This document shows, in pieces, positions 21,601 through 34,108 of a DNA stretch of 45,477 nt (the stretch's first letter is position 1; each line of letters starts with the position of its first letter). Origin of the DNA: Candidatus Rokubacteria bacterium 13_2_20CM_69_15_1 (GTDB lineage: Bacteria > Methylomirabilota > Methylomirabilia > Rokubacteriales > CSP1-6); contig MNCR01000014.1 in NCBI GenBank assembly GCA_001914535.1, positions 1-45,477 of the forward strand, read 5' to 3'. The position numbers were made by a program, and so were the translations under genes. Under the pieces are notes generated by a model that searched no databases, was not told the DNA's origin, and saw only the letters and a program-made list of their open reading frames with translations.

Positions 21601-21851
21601 ATCCCGAGCGGCGCCAGCAGCGCCTCCACCCGCCGCGCCATCTCGCCGGCCGCCTTGTTCGTGAACGTGACCGCGAGGACGTTCTTCGGGTGCACCCCGC
21701 GCACGCTCAGGAGCCACGCGATCCGGTGGGCGATGACGCGCGTCTTCCCACTCCCGGCGCCCGCGAGCACGAGGAGGGGCCCGTCGCCCGCCGTCACGGC
21801 ATCGCGCTGCGGCGGATTCAGATCGGCGAGAAGGGCGTCGCGGTCCAGCAC
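18624..21851 (-). CDS. uvrD: UvrD/PcrA-type superfamily 1 DNA helicase containing an in-frame intein
   Basis: 1075 aa; Walker A [84 protein letters not shown]; flanks rejoin cleanly if 20022-21089 is removed. PcrA vs UvrD naming not resolved. Confidence 0.95.
   Translation of the reverse strand: [1075 protein letters not shown]
20022..21089 (-). mobile_element. Intein (356 aa) inserted between GDADQ and SIYRWRGA of the helicase
   Basis: Starts with Cys in [28 protein letters not shown] (block A), TPNH block B, ends [21 protein letters not shown] then Ser +1; 1068 nt, in frame. Confidence 0.95.
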
Positions 21852-21957
21852 CAGGCGATTGTACCGTATGCCGGACGGCGCCTCGTGGGCGGTGATGCGA
21901 CGACCGCGGCGGCCCGCACCGATCGATCGGCCCCCGGGCGCGCGTGGGGGCCGCGGT

Positions 21958-23738
<1,781 letters not shown>

Positions 23739-23740
23739 GG

Positions 23741-25120
23741 CTAGACCTCCGGGCTCTTGTGCTTCTTGGCCTTCCGTGCCGTCCAGCCTTCCTTGACGAC
23801 CTGCGCGCCACGCCCGACCGCGAGCGCGCCCGGCGGCACGTCCTTCGTGATGGTCGAGCCGGCGCCGATGTAGGCGCCCTCGCCGATCGTGAGGGGGGCC
23901 ACGAGGCTCGAGTTGGTGCCGACGAACGCGCCGTCGCCGATCGTGGTCGCGTGCTTCGCGACGCCGTCGTAGTTGCACGTGACCGTGCCGGCGCCGACGT
24001 TGACGTCGGCGCCCACGGTCGTGTCGCCGACGTAGGAGACGTGCGGCACCTTCGACCCGCGACCGATGCGCGACTTCTTGAGCTCCGCGAAGTTTCCGAC
24101 CTTGGCCTTCTGCCCGATGTGGCACCCGGGGCGGAGGTGGCAGAAGGGGCCGAGCGTCGCGCCGTCCTCGACCACGGCTTCGGCGATGATGCAGTAGGGC
24201 TTGAGCGTGACGCGGTCGCCGAACCGGCTCGCCGTCACGTGGCTGCCGGACCCGACGACGCACTCGGTCCCGAACGTCGTCACGCCTTCGAGGACGACCT
24301 GCGGGTACACGACGGTGTCGGGACCGAGCGTGACCGTGTCCTCGATGTACGTGCTCGCGGGGTCGACGATGGTGACGCCGTCGGCCATCAGGCGGTCGAG
24401 GATACGGCGGCGCAGGATCGCCGCGACGGCCGCGAGCTGTCTTCGGTCGTTGATCCCGAGCGCCTCGACCGGATCCGGGGCCGTCACCGCCTCGATCCGG
24501 CCGCCCGCCTTGGCCAGGATGCCGATGACGTCCGTCAGGTAGTACTCGCCCTGATCGTTGTCGGTCCGTACCTCGGCGAGCGCCGGCCAGAGGCGCCGCG
24601 CGTCGAAGCAGTAGATGCTCGTGTTGATCTCGGCGATCTTCTTCTGGTCGTCGGTGGCGTCCCGGTCCTCGACGATGCGCCGCACGCGGCCGTCCTGGCG
24701 CAGGATGCGCCCGTAGCCCTGGGGACGGTCCGCGACCGCGGTCAGGACCGTGGCCGCGGCGGCCGTGGCCTGATGATGACCGACGAGGTGCTCGAGCGTC
24801 TCGCCCGAGAGCAGCGGCATGTCTCCGGCCAGGACCACGATGGGCCCGCTGCCACACGCGCCTCGCGCCTGCCCGAGGGCGTGGCCCGTGCCGAGCCGCT
24901 CGCGCTGTTCGACGAATGTGACGCCGTCGCCCGCGGCGGCGCGCACGTCGTCGGCGTTCGGCCCGACGACCATGACGACCCGGTCGGCGATCGCGCGCGC
25001 CGTCCGGAGCGCGTAGGCGATCAGCGGGCGGCCAGCGAGCGGGTGGAGCACTTTGGGCTGCCGGGAGCGCATCCGCTTGGCCTCCCCAGCGGCGAGAATG
25101 ACCGCGGTCACCCCGTCCAT
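23741..25120 (-). CDS. glmU: Bifunctional UDP-GlcNAc pyrophosphorylase / GlcN-1-P acetyltransferase GlmU
   Basis: [38 protein letters not shown]; left-handed beta-helix hexapeptide repeats and acetyltransferase core [34 protein letters not shown]. Confidence 0.97.
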   Translation of the reverse strand: MDGVTAVILAAGEAKRMRSRQPKVLHPLAGRPLIAYALRTARAIADRVVMVVGPNADDVRAAAGDGVTFVEQRERLGTGHALGQARGACGSGPIVVLAGDMPLLSGETLEHLVGHHQATAAAATVLTAVADRPQGYGRILRQDGRVRRIVEDRDATDDQKKIAEINTSIYCFDARRLWPALAEVRTDNDQGEYYLTDVIGILAKAGGRIEAVTAPDPVEALGINDRRQLAAVAAILRRRILDRLMADGVTIVDPASTYIEDTVTLGPDTVVYPQVVLEGVTTFGTECVVGSGSHVTASRFGDRVTLKPYCIIAEAVVEDGATLGPFCHLRPGCHIGQKAKVGNFAELKKSRIGRGSKVPHVSYVGDTTVGADVNVGAGTVTCNYDGVAKHATTIGDGAFVGTNSSLVAPLTIGEGAYIGAGSTITKDVPPGALAVGRGAQVVKEGWTARKAKKHKSPEV

Positions 25121-25157
25121 GGGATCCTCATGGGTTCTTATCCTACACCGTCGCCGG

Positions 25158-26108
25158 CTAGGGGGTGTTGCGTAGGTGAGACAGGAGTCGCTCGATGCGG
25201 GCCGGCATCGGCGACTCGAACTCTTGCGCGCGTCCGGTGGCCGGATGAATGAACGCCAGGCGCACGGCGTGCAGGGCCAGGCCCTCGAGCGGCGTCGGGA
25301 GCGGCTCGCGGCGCCTGCCTCCATACACGTCGTCGCCGGCGACGGGGTGACCGAGCGCGGCGAGGTGCACGCGGATCTGGTGCGTGCGTCCGGTCTCGAG
25401 GCTCACCTGGAGGAGCGTGAAGCCGCCGAAGCGCTCGAGCACCCGGTACCGGGTCACCGCCCGCTTGCCCTGGCCCGCCGGGCGCACGGCCATCTTCACG
25501 CGGTCGTGCGGGCGACGGCCGATCGGCCGGTCGATCACGCCGTCGTCCGCGCGCACACGGCCGTGGACGACCGCGAGATAGCGCCGTGTCACGCTCCGTC
25601 GGGCGAGCTGAGCCACGAGCGCGTCGTAGGCCAGCTTGCTCTTGGCGACGACGAGCAGACCGGAGGTGTCCTTGTCGAGCCGGTGGACGATACCCGGGCG
25701 CCGCGGCCCGCCGACGCCCGCGACCGCGGGCGCGTGGGCCAGGAGCGCCGCGGCGAGGGTGGCGCGCGCGTGACCGGGGCCGGGGTGGACGACGACGCCG
25801 GGCGGCTTGTCGAGGACGAGGACGTGCGCGTCCTCGAACACGATCGAGAGCGGCGCCGGCTCGGGGACGAGCTCCTCGACGGCGGGCGGCGGCACGTCGA
25901 CCTCGACTCGCTCGCGCCCCGCCAGCCGCGCCGCGGCCTTCCGGACAGCGCCGTCGACGCGGACGCGGCCGGCCTCGATCAGCGCCTGGAGCCGCGCACG
26001 CGAGAGCCCGGGCAGCCGCTCGGCGAGCCAGCGGTCGAGCCTCGACCCCGCCGCGGCGGGGTCGACGGCGAGCCTGACGAGCCCGGGCGCAGCGGAGGCC
26101 GCCCTCAC
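25158..26108 (-). CDS. rluD: RluA/RluD family pseudouridine synthase
   Basis: 317 codons from GTG 26108 (GTGA overlap with lspA stop); S4 domain [32 protein letters not shown]; active site motif [18 protein letters not shown]. Confidence 0.92.
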   Translation of the reverse strand: MRAASAAPGLVRLAVDPAAAGSRLDRWLAERLPGLSRARLQALIEAGRVRVDGAVRKAAARLAGRERVEVDVPPPAVEELVPEPAPLSIVFEDAHVLVLDKPPGVVVHPGPGHARATLAAALLAHAPAVAGVGGPRRPGIVHRLDKDTSGLLVVAKSKLAYDALVAQLARRSVTRRYLAVVHGRVRADDGVIDRPIGRRPHDRVKMAVRPAGQGKRAVTRYRVLERFGGFTLLQVSLETGRTHQIRVHLAALGHPVAGDDVYGGRRREPLPTPLEGLALHAVRLAFIHPATGRAQEFESPMPARIERLLSHLRNTP

Positions 26109-26599
26109 GGGCGCGGCGCGGACGCGCCCTCGCCGAGGAGACGGATGGCGAGCACCGTCACGCCGACGGTGATCGCGGAGTCGGCGACGTTGAACGCCGG
26201 CCAGTGCCACCCGCGATAGTGGACGTCCACGAAGTCGATCACCGCGCCGAAACGGGCGCGGTCGATCAGGTTGCCGATGGCCCCGCCGAAGATCAGGCCG
26301 ATCGCCCCGTGATCGGCGAAACCGCCGCGAGGCAGGATCCGCAGGGCGACGCGGACCAGGATCACGAGCGCGACGAGTGACAGGAGCGCGACGATCCAGC
26401 GCCATTCCGTCGGCACGCTCGCGAGGAGGCCGAAGGCGAGGCCCGGGTTGAGCACCAGCGTCAGCGCCAGCACGTCGTCGATGACGCGGACGGGCGCGCC
26501 CGGGACGAGCCGGGCCAGCGCGATCAGCTTGGTGATCTGGTCGAGCACGACCACGACGCCGGCGAGGACGGCGACGCGCGTGGTCGCCGGCCGCGTCAT
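26105..26599 (-). CDS. lspA: Lipoprotein signal peptidase
   Basis: [27 protein letters not shown]..; conserved [46 protein letters not shown] overlap with ileS. Confidence 0.97.
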   Translation of the reverse strand: MTRPATTRVAVLAGVVVVLDQITKLIALARLVPGAPVRVIDDVLALTLVLNPGLAFGLLASVPTEWRWIVALLSLVALVILVRVALRILPRGGFADHGAIGLIFGGAIGNLIDRARFGAVIDFVDVHYRGWHWPAFNVADSAITVGVTVLAIRLLGEGASAPRP

Positions 26600-29439
26600 C
26601 CTCGCCCGAGGACGACCGGCACGCAGCGCTCGCAGAGCCCGGGGTGCTCCCGGCTCTCGCCGACCCGCTCGCTCCACGTCCAGCAGCGCTCGCACTTCCG
26701 GCCGCGCGCCCGGTCGACGCCGATGACGAGGCCGGGGATCTCCTGGCTCTCGTACTGCACGGCCGCGCTCGCGCGCGCGCCGCCGAGCTCGACCTGCGAC
26801 ACGATGAACAGCGTGGGCAGGAGGGCGCGCTTGGCGCGGAGCAATTCCGGCAGGTCCTCGGGCGCCGCCGCGATGCGCACCCGGGCCTCGAGCCCGCTGC
26901 CGATCAGGCTCTGCGTGCGGGCGGTCTCGAGAGCCTTGGCAACCTCGCGGCGGACCTCGAGCAACCGCGCCCACTCGCGCGCCAGCGTGTCGTCGAGCCA
27001 CTCACGCGGGACCTCCGGGAATCGCTCCAGGTGGACGCTCTCGCCCTTGACGCCGGGCGCGTGCCGCCACGCCTCCTCCGCGGTGAACGTGAGGATCGGC
27101 GCCATGAGGCGGGCGAGCGCACTGAAGATGTCGTGGCACGTCGTCTGGGCCGCTCGCCGCCGCGGGTCGTCGGCCGCCGAGGTGTAGAGGCGGTCCTTGA
27201 TGATGTCCAGGTACTGCGCCGAGAGGTCCACGGCGCAGAAGTTGTGCACGGCGTGGAACACGGTGTGGAACTCGTACGTCTCGTAGGCGCGCGTGACACG
27301 ACCGACGAGCCGGCCGAGGCGATCGAGGATCCAGCGGTCGATCTCGTCGAGTCGCGCGGACGACTGACGGTCGCGCGCCGGGTCGAAGTCCGCCAGGTTC
27401 CCCAGGAGGAATCGGAACGTATTGCGGATGCGGCGGTAGGCGTCGGCGAGGCGATCGAGGATCTCCGTCGAGAAGCGGATGTCCTGCGTGTAGTCCTCGG
27501 CCGCCGCCCAGAGCCGCAGGATCTCGGCGCCGTACGTCCGGAACAGCTCGTCGAGCGTGCCGTAGTTGCCGAGCGACTTGGACATCTTCCGGCCGTCACC
27601 GTCCACCACGAACCCGTGGGTCAGGACGCTCTTGAACGGGGGTCGCCCGCGCGTGCCGATCGCCTCGAGCAGCGAGGACTGGAACCAGCCGCGGTGCTGG
27701 TCCGAGCCCTCGATGTACATCTCCGCCGGCCACTTCAGCTCCGGCCAGGTCTCGAGGACCGCCGCGTGGCTGCACCCGGAGTCGAACCAGACGTCGAGGA
27801 TGTCGGTCTCTTTCGCGAACCGCTCGCCGCCGCACTTGGCGCAGCGCGTGCCAGGCGGCAGCAGCACGGCCGCCTCGCGCGCGTACCACTCGTCGCCGCC
27901 CTGGCCCTCGCGGAAAATCCGCGCGACATGCTCGACGATCCGCTCCTCGAGGAGCAGCGTGCCGCACGCCGCGCAGTAGAACGCGACGATCGGCACGCCC
28001 CAGACGCGCTGGCGCGAGATGACCCACTCGGGCCGGTGCGCCACCATGTTGTAGATCCGCTCCTCGCCCCACCCCGGGATCCACTGCACGTCGCGCTTGA
28101 TCGCCTCGAGCGCACGGGCGCGGAATTGGTGCTTGTCGAGCTCGATGAACCACTGCTCGGTTGCGCGGAACAGCGTCGGATTCTTGCACCGCCAGCAGTG
28201 CGGGTAGGTGTGATCGAGCGCGCGCTCGGCGACGAGCATCCCGATCGATCGGAGATGGTCGATGATCCGTGGGTTGGCCTCCCACACGGTGAGCCCCGCG
28301 AAGTGCTCCACGCCAGGGACGAAGCGCCCGTCGTCGTCCACGGGGTTGAAGATCGGCAGCCCGAGCGAGCGACCGAGGTCGTAGTCCTCCTCGCCGTGAC
28401 CGGGGGCGATGTGGACGAGGCCCGTCCCCTGGTCCATCGCCACGAAGTCCGCCGCCGCGATCGGGCCCTCGCGGTCGATCCACGGGTGGCGGAACGTGTG
28501 GCCGACGAGCTCGCGTCCGTCGAAGGAGGCGAGGGCGTGGTGCGCCGGGTTCTTGAAGAGCCCCAGAAAGTCGTTGAGCCGCGCGCGCGCGACGACGTAG
28601 ACATCCGCAGACTGCCCCGGCACCTCGACGGCGACGTAAGGCTGCGTCGGGTGGACGGCGATCGCGAGATTGGCGGGCAGCGTCCACGGCGTCGTCGTCC
28701 AGATCACCGCGAAGGCGCGCCGGCCGGCGAGCGCCGCCTGGAGCGGGGCCGGCGCCGACACGAGCGGAAACTTCACCCACACCGAGGGCGTCCGCTGGTC
28801 CTCGTACTCGACCTCCGCCTGCGCCAGCGCGGTCTTGCAGTGCATGCACCAGTGCACGGGCTTGAGCCCTTTGTGGACGAGGCCCCGGCCGACGAAGCGG
28901 CCGAACTCGCGCGCGATGATCGCCTGGTAGGCGGGCGCCATCGTGACGTAGGGGTTGTCCCAGTCGCCGAAGACACCCAGGCGCTTGAACTCGGCGCGCT
29001 GGATGTCGATGAACCGGAGCGCGTACTCACGGCACTTCCTGCGCTTCTCGACGGGATCCATGGCGCGCCGCACGTCCCCCGAGGCCTGGTCGAGACCGAG
29101 CTCCTTGTCGACCTGATGCTCGATCGGCAGACCGTGACAGTCCCAGCCCGGGACGTAGACCGCGTTGAAGCCGAGCATCGTGCGCGACTTCACGATGACG
29201 TCCTTCAGGACCTTGTTGAGCACGTGGCCCAGGTGGATATTGCCGTTCGCGTACGGCGGGCCGTCGTGCAGGATCCAGAGCGGGCGATCCGCGGCCACGT
29301 GGCGGAGGCGCTTATAGATCCCGAACTGCTCCCACCAGGCGAGCATCGTCGGCTCTCGCTCCTGGAGGTTGGCCTTCATGGGAAAGGCGGTTTTCGGCAG
29401 GTTCAGCGTGGCTTTGTAGTCCATGGTCAGATCACGCAT
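26596..29439 (-). CDS. ileS: Isoleucyl-tRNA synthetase
   Basis: 947 aa; HIGH-type [32 protein letters not shown]-terminal zinc site CERCWTW..CERCVPV; likely start [25 protein letters not shown]. Confidence 0.98.
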   Translation of the reverse strand: MRDLTMDYKATLNLPKTAFPMKANLQEREPTMLAWWEQFGIYKRLRHVAADRPLWILHDGPPYANGNIHLGHVLNKVLKDVIVKSRTMLGFNAVYVPGWDCHGLPIEHQVDKELGLDQASGDVRRAMDPVEKRRKCREYALRFIDIQRAEFKRLGVFGDWDNPYVTMAPAYQAIIAREFGRFVGRGLVHKGLKPVHWCMHCKTALAQAEVEYEDQRTPSVWVKFPLVSAPAPLQAALAGRRAFAVIWTTTPWTLPANLAIAVHPTQPYVAVEVPGQSADVYVVARARLNDFLGLFKNPAHHALASFDGRELVGHTFRHPWIDREGPIAAADFVAMDQGTGLVHIAPGHGEEDYDLGRSLGLPIFNPVDDDGRFVPGVEHFAGLTVWEANPRIIDHLRSIGMLVAERALDHTYPHCWRCKNPTLFRATEQWFIELDKHQFRARALEAIKRDVQWIPGWGEERIYNMVAHRPEWVISRQRVWGVPIVAFYCAACGTLLLEERIVEHVARIFREGQGGDEWYAREAAVLLPPGTRCAKCGGERFAKETDILDVWFDSGCSHAAVLETWPELKWPAEMYIEGSDQHRGWFQSSLLEAIGTRGRPPFKSVLTHGFVVDGDGRKMSKSLGNYGTLDELFRTYGAEILRLWAAAEDYTQDIRFSTEILDRLADAYRRIRNTFRFLLGNLADFDPARDRQSSARLDEIDRWILDRLGRLVGRVTRAYETYEFHTVFHAVHNFCAVDLSAQYLDIIKDRLYTSAADDPRRRAAQTTCHDIFSALARLMAPILTFTAEEAWRHAPGVKGESVHLERFPEVPREWLDDTLAREWARLLEVRREVAKALETARTQSLIGSGLEARVRIAAAPEDLPELLRAKRALLPTLFIVSQVELGGARASAAVQYESQEIPGLVIGVDRARGRKCERCWTWSERVGESREHPGLCERCVPVVLGRG

Positions 29440-29475
29440 CGTACCACGCCGCGCGAGAGCGACGGCCGCCGGGGA

Positions 29476-30105
29476 TTACTTGATCTTGGGCGCCAGGGTG
29501 GCGATGCCGTTGTCGGAGTCGATCGAGACCTTGAACTGGTCGAGGAAGTCACGTCCGAGGAGACCGTCCACCGCTCCCTGCTCGATGTCGTGCGCAACGA
29601 CCAGGAGGTCGATGACCTTCGCGTCGCCGATCTCGAGGGATTCGAGCGCTGCCGTCTGCACGCTCGCGGACCCCGTCGCGCCGCGAATCTGGCCCGTCGG
29701 CCCTTCGGTCAGGGACACCCCGGCCTCCGTGAGCGCGCGGGGGTTGATCACGGTCCGGTCGGCGCCGGTGTCGAGGATCAGCTTCACGGAGGTGCCGCCA
29801 TTGATCGTCGCGTCCACGACGATCGCCTGCCCCTTCGTGAACCTGATCTCAGTAGCGGCCGGGCCCTCGGAGGCGCCCGTCTCCGCGGACGTCCTCGACG
29901 ACCCCGGCGCCCTCCTGAGATCGAAGGGCGCCGCCGCCGAGCGGTACTTCTGGGGGACGCTGTCGATGCCCTGGACGAAGTGGGGCACGCCGCGCTCGTC
30001 GACCCAACGATAGATCGGGGCGTCGGCCGGTGCGGGACGAGCCAGGAGCAGGGTCGCCGCGACGAGCACCGCCAGTCGAATCATCGCGCGAATCATACCG
30101 TACAA
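29476..30105 (-). CDS. Secreted protein with DUF4124-like N-terminus and retropepsin-like aspartic protease domain
   Basis: Signal peptide; APIYRWVDERGVPHFVQGIDSVPQKYR; VVDATINGGTSVKLILDTGADRTVINPRAL (DTGA active-site motif). Confidence 0.8.
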   Translation of the reverse strand: MYGMIRAMIRLAVLVAATLLLARPAPADAPIYRWVDERGVPHFVQGIDSVPQKYRSAAAPFDLRRAPGSSRTSAETGASEGPAATEIRFTKGQAIVVDATINGGTSVKLILDTGADRTVINPRALTEAGVSLTEGPTGQIRGATGSASVQTAALESLEIGDAKVIDLLVVAHDIEQGAVDGLLGRDFLDQFKVSIDSDNGIATLAPKIK

Positions 30106-30173
30106 ACCGGTCGACGCGAGAGGGTTGCCGCGAGGTCAGAGCGACGCGGTCGGCGTGGGCACGGCCGGGCGGA

Positions 30174-30368
30174 TTACGACGCCTTCTTCTCCTCTTCCTT
30201 TTTCACGGCAGCCGTCGAGTCGTCCTTTGACGTCTCGCTGACGCCCTTCTTGAACTCCTTGACGCTCGATCCCAGCGAGCGCGCCAGATCCGGCAGGCGG
30301 TTGGCGCCGAAGAGGATCAACACGATCACGAGGATGATCAGCAACTCCTGGTAGCCCAGTCCAAACAT
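30174..30368 (-). CDS. tatA: Sec-independent translocase TatA/TatE family
   Basis: 64 aa [50 protein letters not shown]. Confidence 0.93.
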   Translation of the reverse strand: MFGLGYQELLIILVIVLILFGANRLPDLARSLGSSVKEFKKGVSETSKDDSTAAVKKEEEKKAS

Positions 30369-30405
30369 GAGAGGCTCCTTTCAGCGCCTTCACCATACTC
30401 CGCGC

Positions 30406-32307
30406 CTACCCGCCCCGCAAGACCCGCTTCTCGCCCATCCGGACCGTCACCCGGCGAGCGTCCAGGTACTCCAGGAGCGGGATCGCGTACTTGCGGGAGA
30501 TCCCCAGGAGGTCCTTGATATCGCCCGGCCCGATCTCCTTCCGCTCGCGCAGGAGCGCCACGACCTTGTCCTGGATCGCGTCCAGTGCCGCGGCGTGGAA
30601 GTAGAGCGACTCCTTGACCCGTACGAGCCTCTTGCCCTCGACGAGGAATTGAAAGAGTTCGTGCTCGTCGCCGCCGCTCACGCCGGCGTGGCCGAGCGCT
30701 TCCTCGGGACTCGGCGGCGACGCCTCGGCCTTGACGAACTCCTGCTCGACGCGGTCCACGATCCGCTGCTGCTCCGGCGTCAGCCGCACCTGGTGCGCCG
30801 CGAGTCGGATCTTGTCCCGGTCGGTCGCCACCACGCCCTCGCTCAGGAGCCCGGCGACCAGCGCCGCGAACACCCGCTCGTCGGCGCCGCCGGCGCGCAC
30901 CCGGAGCTCCTCGCGCGACATCCCCGGCTTGAGCGGGTTGGCGCGGTGGAAGGCCTCGAGCGCCGTGAGGGCCTGCCCCCGGAGGCGCGCCGAGCTCTCG
31001 GGATGGAGGTACCACTCCCGCTCGACGACGAGGACCCGGCCCTGCGCCACGAGGTGGTCGAGCACGCCCCGGAGCTGCTCGGGCCCGAAGGGCACTCGGC
31101 CGAGCAGGGTCGCCAGGCGCGTGCCCGCGGCGCCGACGTGGCGCACGTGCTCCTCGACGACCTCTGCGGGGCTGCCTGTCTGCAGGAGACCGAGGTGCGC
31201 CGCCAGCGCCGGCGCCTTGCGTTTGAAGCGCGGCGGATTCACGTCGAGGATCGTCCCGCCCCCGATCGTCACGACCGGCGAGTACGAGCGCACGACGAAC
31301 CGGTCGCCGGGAAGCGCGACGAGCGGCGCCTCCAGGCGGAAGCGCGCGAAGGCCGTCTGGCCCGGTTCGAGCTCGGCCGTATCCAGGAGGAGGACGCGGG
31401 CCATGATCTCGCGGGTCCCGACGTGAAAGCGGACGCGGGTGCGCGACTTGATCGCGCGCGGGGCGTCCCCGAGGAGCTCGAGCGTCCCGTCCACGAGCAC
31501 CGTGGGGACGAGCGTGCCGGCGAGGCCGACGACGTCACCGCGCTCCACCGCCGCCCGCTCCACGCCTTGCAGATTCACCGCGGTGCGCTGGCCCGCGAAC
31601 GCCTCCGTCACCGGATGGCCGTGCGTCTGCAGGCCCCGGATCTTCGTCTCGACGCCCCCCGGATAGACCTGGACGCGATCGTCCACGGCGAGCCTGCCCC
31701 CCCTGAGCGTCCCGGTGACGACGGTGCCGAAGCCGCGCACGGTGAACACGCGGTCGATCGGCAGGCGCGGGAGCTGGTCCAGACTGCGTGGCTCCACCGC
31801 CTCCGCGAGCCGTCGGAGCGCCGCGCGAAGCTCGGCGAGGCCGTCACCGGTCTTCGCCGAGACGGCGAGGATCGGCGCGCCCGCGAGGAACGTGGCGCGC
31901 ACGAGCGTCCCGACGTCGTCCCTGACGAGCTCGAGCCAGTCGGGGTCGACGAGATCGGTCTTGGTCAGGACCACGAGGCCGCCCTTGATGTGCAGGAGCG
32001 AGCAGATCGCGAGGTGCTCACGTGTCTGCGGCATCACGCCCTCGTCGGCGGCGACGACGAGCATCGCCAAATCGATGCCGCCGACGCCGGCGAGCATGTT
32101 CTTGACGAAGCGCTCGTGCCCGGGCACGTCGACGATCTCGATGGTCGGGCCCGGGGGCTCCTCAAGAAACGCAAACCCGAGGTCGATGGTGATCCCGCGC
32201 GCCTTTTCCTCGGGCAGGCGGTCGGTGTCGATGCCGGTGAGGGCTTTCACGAGGGCGGTTTTGCCATGGTCGATGTGACCCGCCGTCCCGACGACGACGT
32301 GCTTCAT
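30406..32307 (-). CDS. selB: Selenocysteine-specific elongation factor SelB
   Basis: [49 protein letters not shown]; winged-helix C-terminus; next to selA and tRNA-Sec. Confidence 0.97.
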   Translation of the reverse strand: MKHVVVGTAGHIDHGKTALVKALTGIDTDRLPEEKARGITIDLGFAFLEEPPGPTIEIVDVPGHERFVKNMLAGVGGIDLAMLVVAADEGVMPQTREHLAICSLLHIKGGLVVLTKTDLVDPDWLELVRDDVGTLVRATFLAGAPILAVSAKTGDGLAELRAALRRLAEAVEPRSLDQLPRLPIDRVFTVRGFGTVVTGTLRGGRLAVDDRVQVYPGGVETKIRGLQTHGHPVTEAFAGQRTAVNLQGVERAAVERGDVVGLAGTLVPTVLVDGTLELLGDAPRAIKSRTRVRFHVGTREIMARVLLLDTAELEPGQTAFARFRLEAPLVALPGDRFVVRSYSPVVTIGGGTILDVNPPRFKRKAPALAAHLGLLQTGSPAEVVEEHVRHVGAAGTRLATLLGRVPFGPEQLRGVLDHLVAQGRVLVVEREWYLHPESSARLRGQALTALEAFHRANPLKPGMSREELRVRAGGADERVFAALVAGLLSEGVVATDRDKIRLAAHQVRLTPEQQRIVDRVEQEFVKAEASPPSPEEALGHAGVSGGDEHELFQFLVEGKRLVRVKESLYFHAAALDAIQDKVVALLRERKEIGPGDIKDLLGISRKYAIPLLEYLDARRVTVRMGEKRVLRGG

Positions 32308-32308
32308 G

Positions 32309-32405
32309 GTCGTTCCCGGGGGGGCCGCGGGGGCCGCGTCAACCGCAGGTGGCCCGAGAACGGCACGCTCGGCTCCGTGGTGGCGCGGGCCGGGTGCACG
32401 GTGTG
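32309..32405. repeat. Dispersed intergenic repeat, copy 4 (core 32336-32377 plus degenerate second unit)
   Basis: gcgtcaaccgcaggtggcccgagaacggcacgctcggctccg closely matches copy 1 gcatcaaccgtaggtggcctgagaaaggcacgctcagctccg; sits between selA and selB. Confidence 0.8.
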
Positions 32406-32423
32406 CTCCGTGCGCGGCCGACG

Positions 32424-33830
32424 CTAGGCACGGTCTGGCTCCACCGCGGCTGACAGCGCTCGAGCGAGGATGGCGACCTGGTGCGGCAGGACGGTCCGGC
32501 AGTCGAGGAGCAGGCGGTCGTCCACGATCCGTCCGACGACGGGCGGGTCGCCCGCCCGGAGGCGCGCGTCGAGACCCATCGCCTCCGTCCCGCCGTCGCC
32601 GATCGCGACCGCGGCCGTCGGCAGCGCCACCGTCGGCAGCGCACCGCCGCCGACCTGCGCGTGGTCGTCCACGACGCGGGCCTTGAGGCGCGCGCGCGTC
32701 GCCGGCGCGAGTCGTCGCAGGACCGCGCGCGCGCGGCTCCGGACGCGGGCGAGCGGCTCGGTCAGGAGCCTGAGCGTCGGGATCGCCTCGAGCGCCGTGC
32801 CGGCTTCGTACGCGTACAGCGTCGCCTCCAGCGCGGCGATCGTGAACTTGTCGATCCTGAGCGCGCGGTTCCAGGGGTTCTTCTTGAGCCGCGACACGAC
32901 GGCGCGCCGGCCGACGACGATCCCGGCCTGAGGGCCGCCGAGCAGCTTGTCGCCGGAGAAGGAGACCACGTCGACGCCCGCGGCCACGGTCTCCTGCACG
33001 GTCGGCTCGTAGGGGAAGCCCCACGGACGCAGATCGATCAGGGATCCCGAGCCGAGGTCTTCCATCACCGGGACCCCCCGCTCGCGCCCGAGCCCGACGA
33101 GCTCACGGGACGACACCTCGGCGGTGAAGCCCACGACGCGGTAGTTCGAGGTGTGCACCTTGAGGAGCAGGGCCGTGTCCGGCGTGATCGCGTCCGCGTA
33201 ATCACGAAGGTGGGTCCGGTTCGTCGCCCCCACCTCGCGCAGCACGGCGCCGCTCCGCAGCATGATGTCGGGGATCCGAAACTCGCCGCCGATCTCGATC
33301 AGCTCCCCGCGTGAGACGATGACCTCCTTGCCGTGCGCGAGGGTTTCGAGCGCCAGCAGGACGGCGGCGGCGTTGTTGTTGACGACCAGCGCGTCCTCCG
33401 CCCCGGTCAGGCGCTGGAGGAGCGGCTCGACGTGGCTGTACCGTGACCCCCGCTCCTTGCTGGCAAGATCGAGCTCGAGGTTTGAGTAGGCGACGGCAAC
33501 GGCCGCGAGCCGCTCGAGGGCGAGCGGGCTCACGAGCGCGCGCCCCAGGTTGGTGTGAAGCACGACGCCCTGTGCGTTGATCACCGGGCGCAGGGAGAAG
33601 ACGCCGGCTCGCCGCACGCGTTCGACGACACGGGTCACGAGCGTCTCGACCCCCGCCGGCACGGCGTGCTCTTCGAGGACGCGTTTGCGCTCCTGCTCGA
33701 GCGCCTCGCGGACGAGCGCGGTCACGCGCGCGCGCGTGATGCCGTGGAGCTCCGCGCGTTCTGCGAGACGGCGGAGGAGTTGGTCCACGGAGGGCAGGCC
33801 GCGGAGGGCCGTCGCGCGGTCAGCGCTCAT
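32424..33830 (-). CDS. selA: L-seryl-tRNA(Sec) selenium transferase SelA
   Basis: 468 aa; VINAQGVVLHTNLGRALVSPLALERLA, ALVVNNNAAAVLLAL, SFSGDKLLGGPQAGIVVGRR PLP-lysine motif. Confidence 0.97.
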   Translation of the reverse strand: MSADRATALRGLPSVDQLLRRLAERAELHGITRARVTALVREALEQERKRVLEEHAVPAGVETLVTRVVERVRRAGVFSLRPVINAQGVVLHTNLGRALVSPLALERLAAVAVAYSNLELDLASKERGSRYSHVEPLLQRLTGAEDALVVNNNAAAVLLALETLAHGKEVIVSRGELIEIGGEFRIPDIMLRSGAVLREVGATNRTHLRDYADAITPDTALLLKVHTSNYRVVGFTAEVSSRELVGLGRERGVPVMEDLGSGSLIDLRPWGFPYEPTVQETVAAGVDVVSFSGDKLLGGPQAGIVVGRRAVVSRLKKNPWNRALRIDKFTIAALEATLYAYEAGTALEAIPTLRLLTEPLARVRSRARAVLRRLAPATRARLKARVVDDHAQVGGGALPTVALPTAAVAIGDGGTEAMGLDARLRAGDPPVVGRIVDDRLLLDCRTVLPHQVAILARALSAAVEPDRA

Positions 33831-34104
33831 CGAGCGCGGCCTCGACCTTCTTCCGCAGGCGGGCGACGACTTCCTGGGTCTCGTGGCGCCACGTTTGGGG
33901 CGTCCACTTGCCGTCGCGGGCCTGCCGGCCGCTGCGCACGGCGTCCTCCACGAGCCCCGCCCACAGCTCGTCGAGGTCGGCGCGCGACAGGCCCTGGCCC
34001 CGCAGCGCCCGCGCCCACTCCTCGGCGAGGCCGTCGATGAGCCGGTCGCGCTCGGTGGCGAGACGCCGCGCCTTGCGGATCAGGTCGGCCAGACGCGAGG
34101 GCAT
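33820..34104 (-). CDS. Hypothetical 94-aa protein overlapping selA start
   Basis: MPSRLADLIRKARRLATERDRLIDGLAEEWARALRGQGLSRADLDELWAGLVEDAVRSGRQARDGKWTPQTWRHETQEVVARLRKKVEAALDER; 11-nt overlap with selA. Confidence 0.7.
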   Translation of the reverse strand: MPSRLADLIRKARRLATERDRLIDGLAEEWARALRGQGLSRADLDELWAGLVEDAVRSGRQARDGKWTPQTWRHETQEVVARLRKKVEAALDER

Positions 34105-34108
34105 CCGC

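Noticed and set aside
26644-30354. 1236-aa plus-strand ORF antisense to ileS and neighbours
   Set aside because: Shadow ORF; ileS on the other strand is unambiguous.
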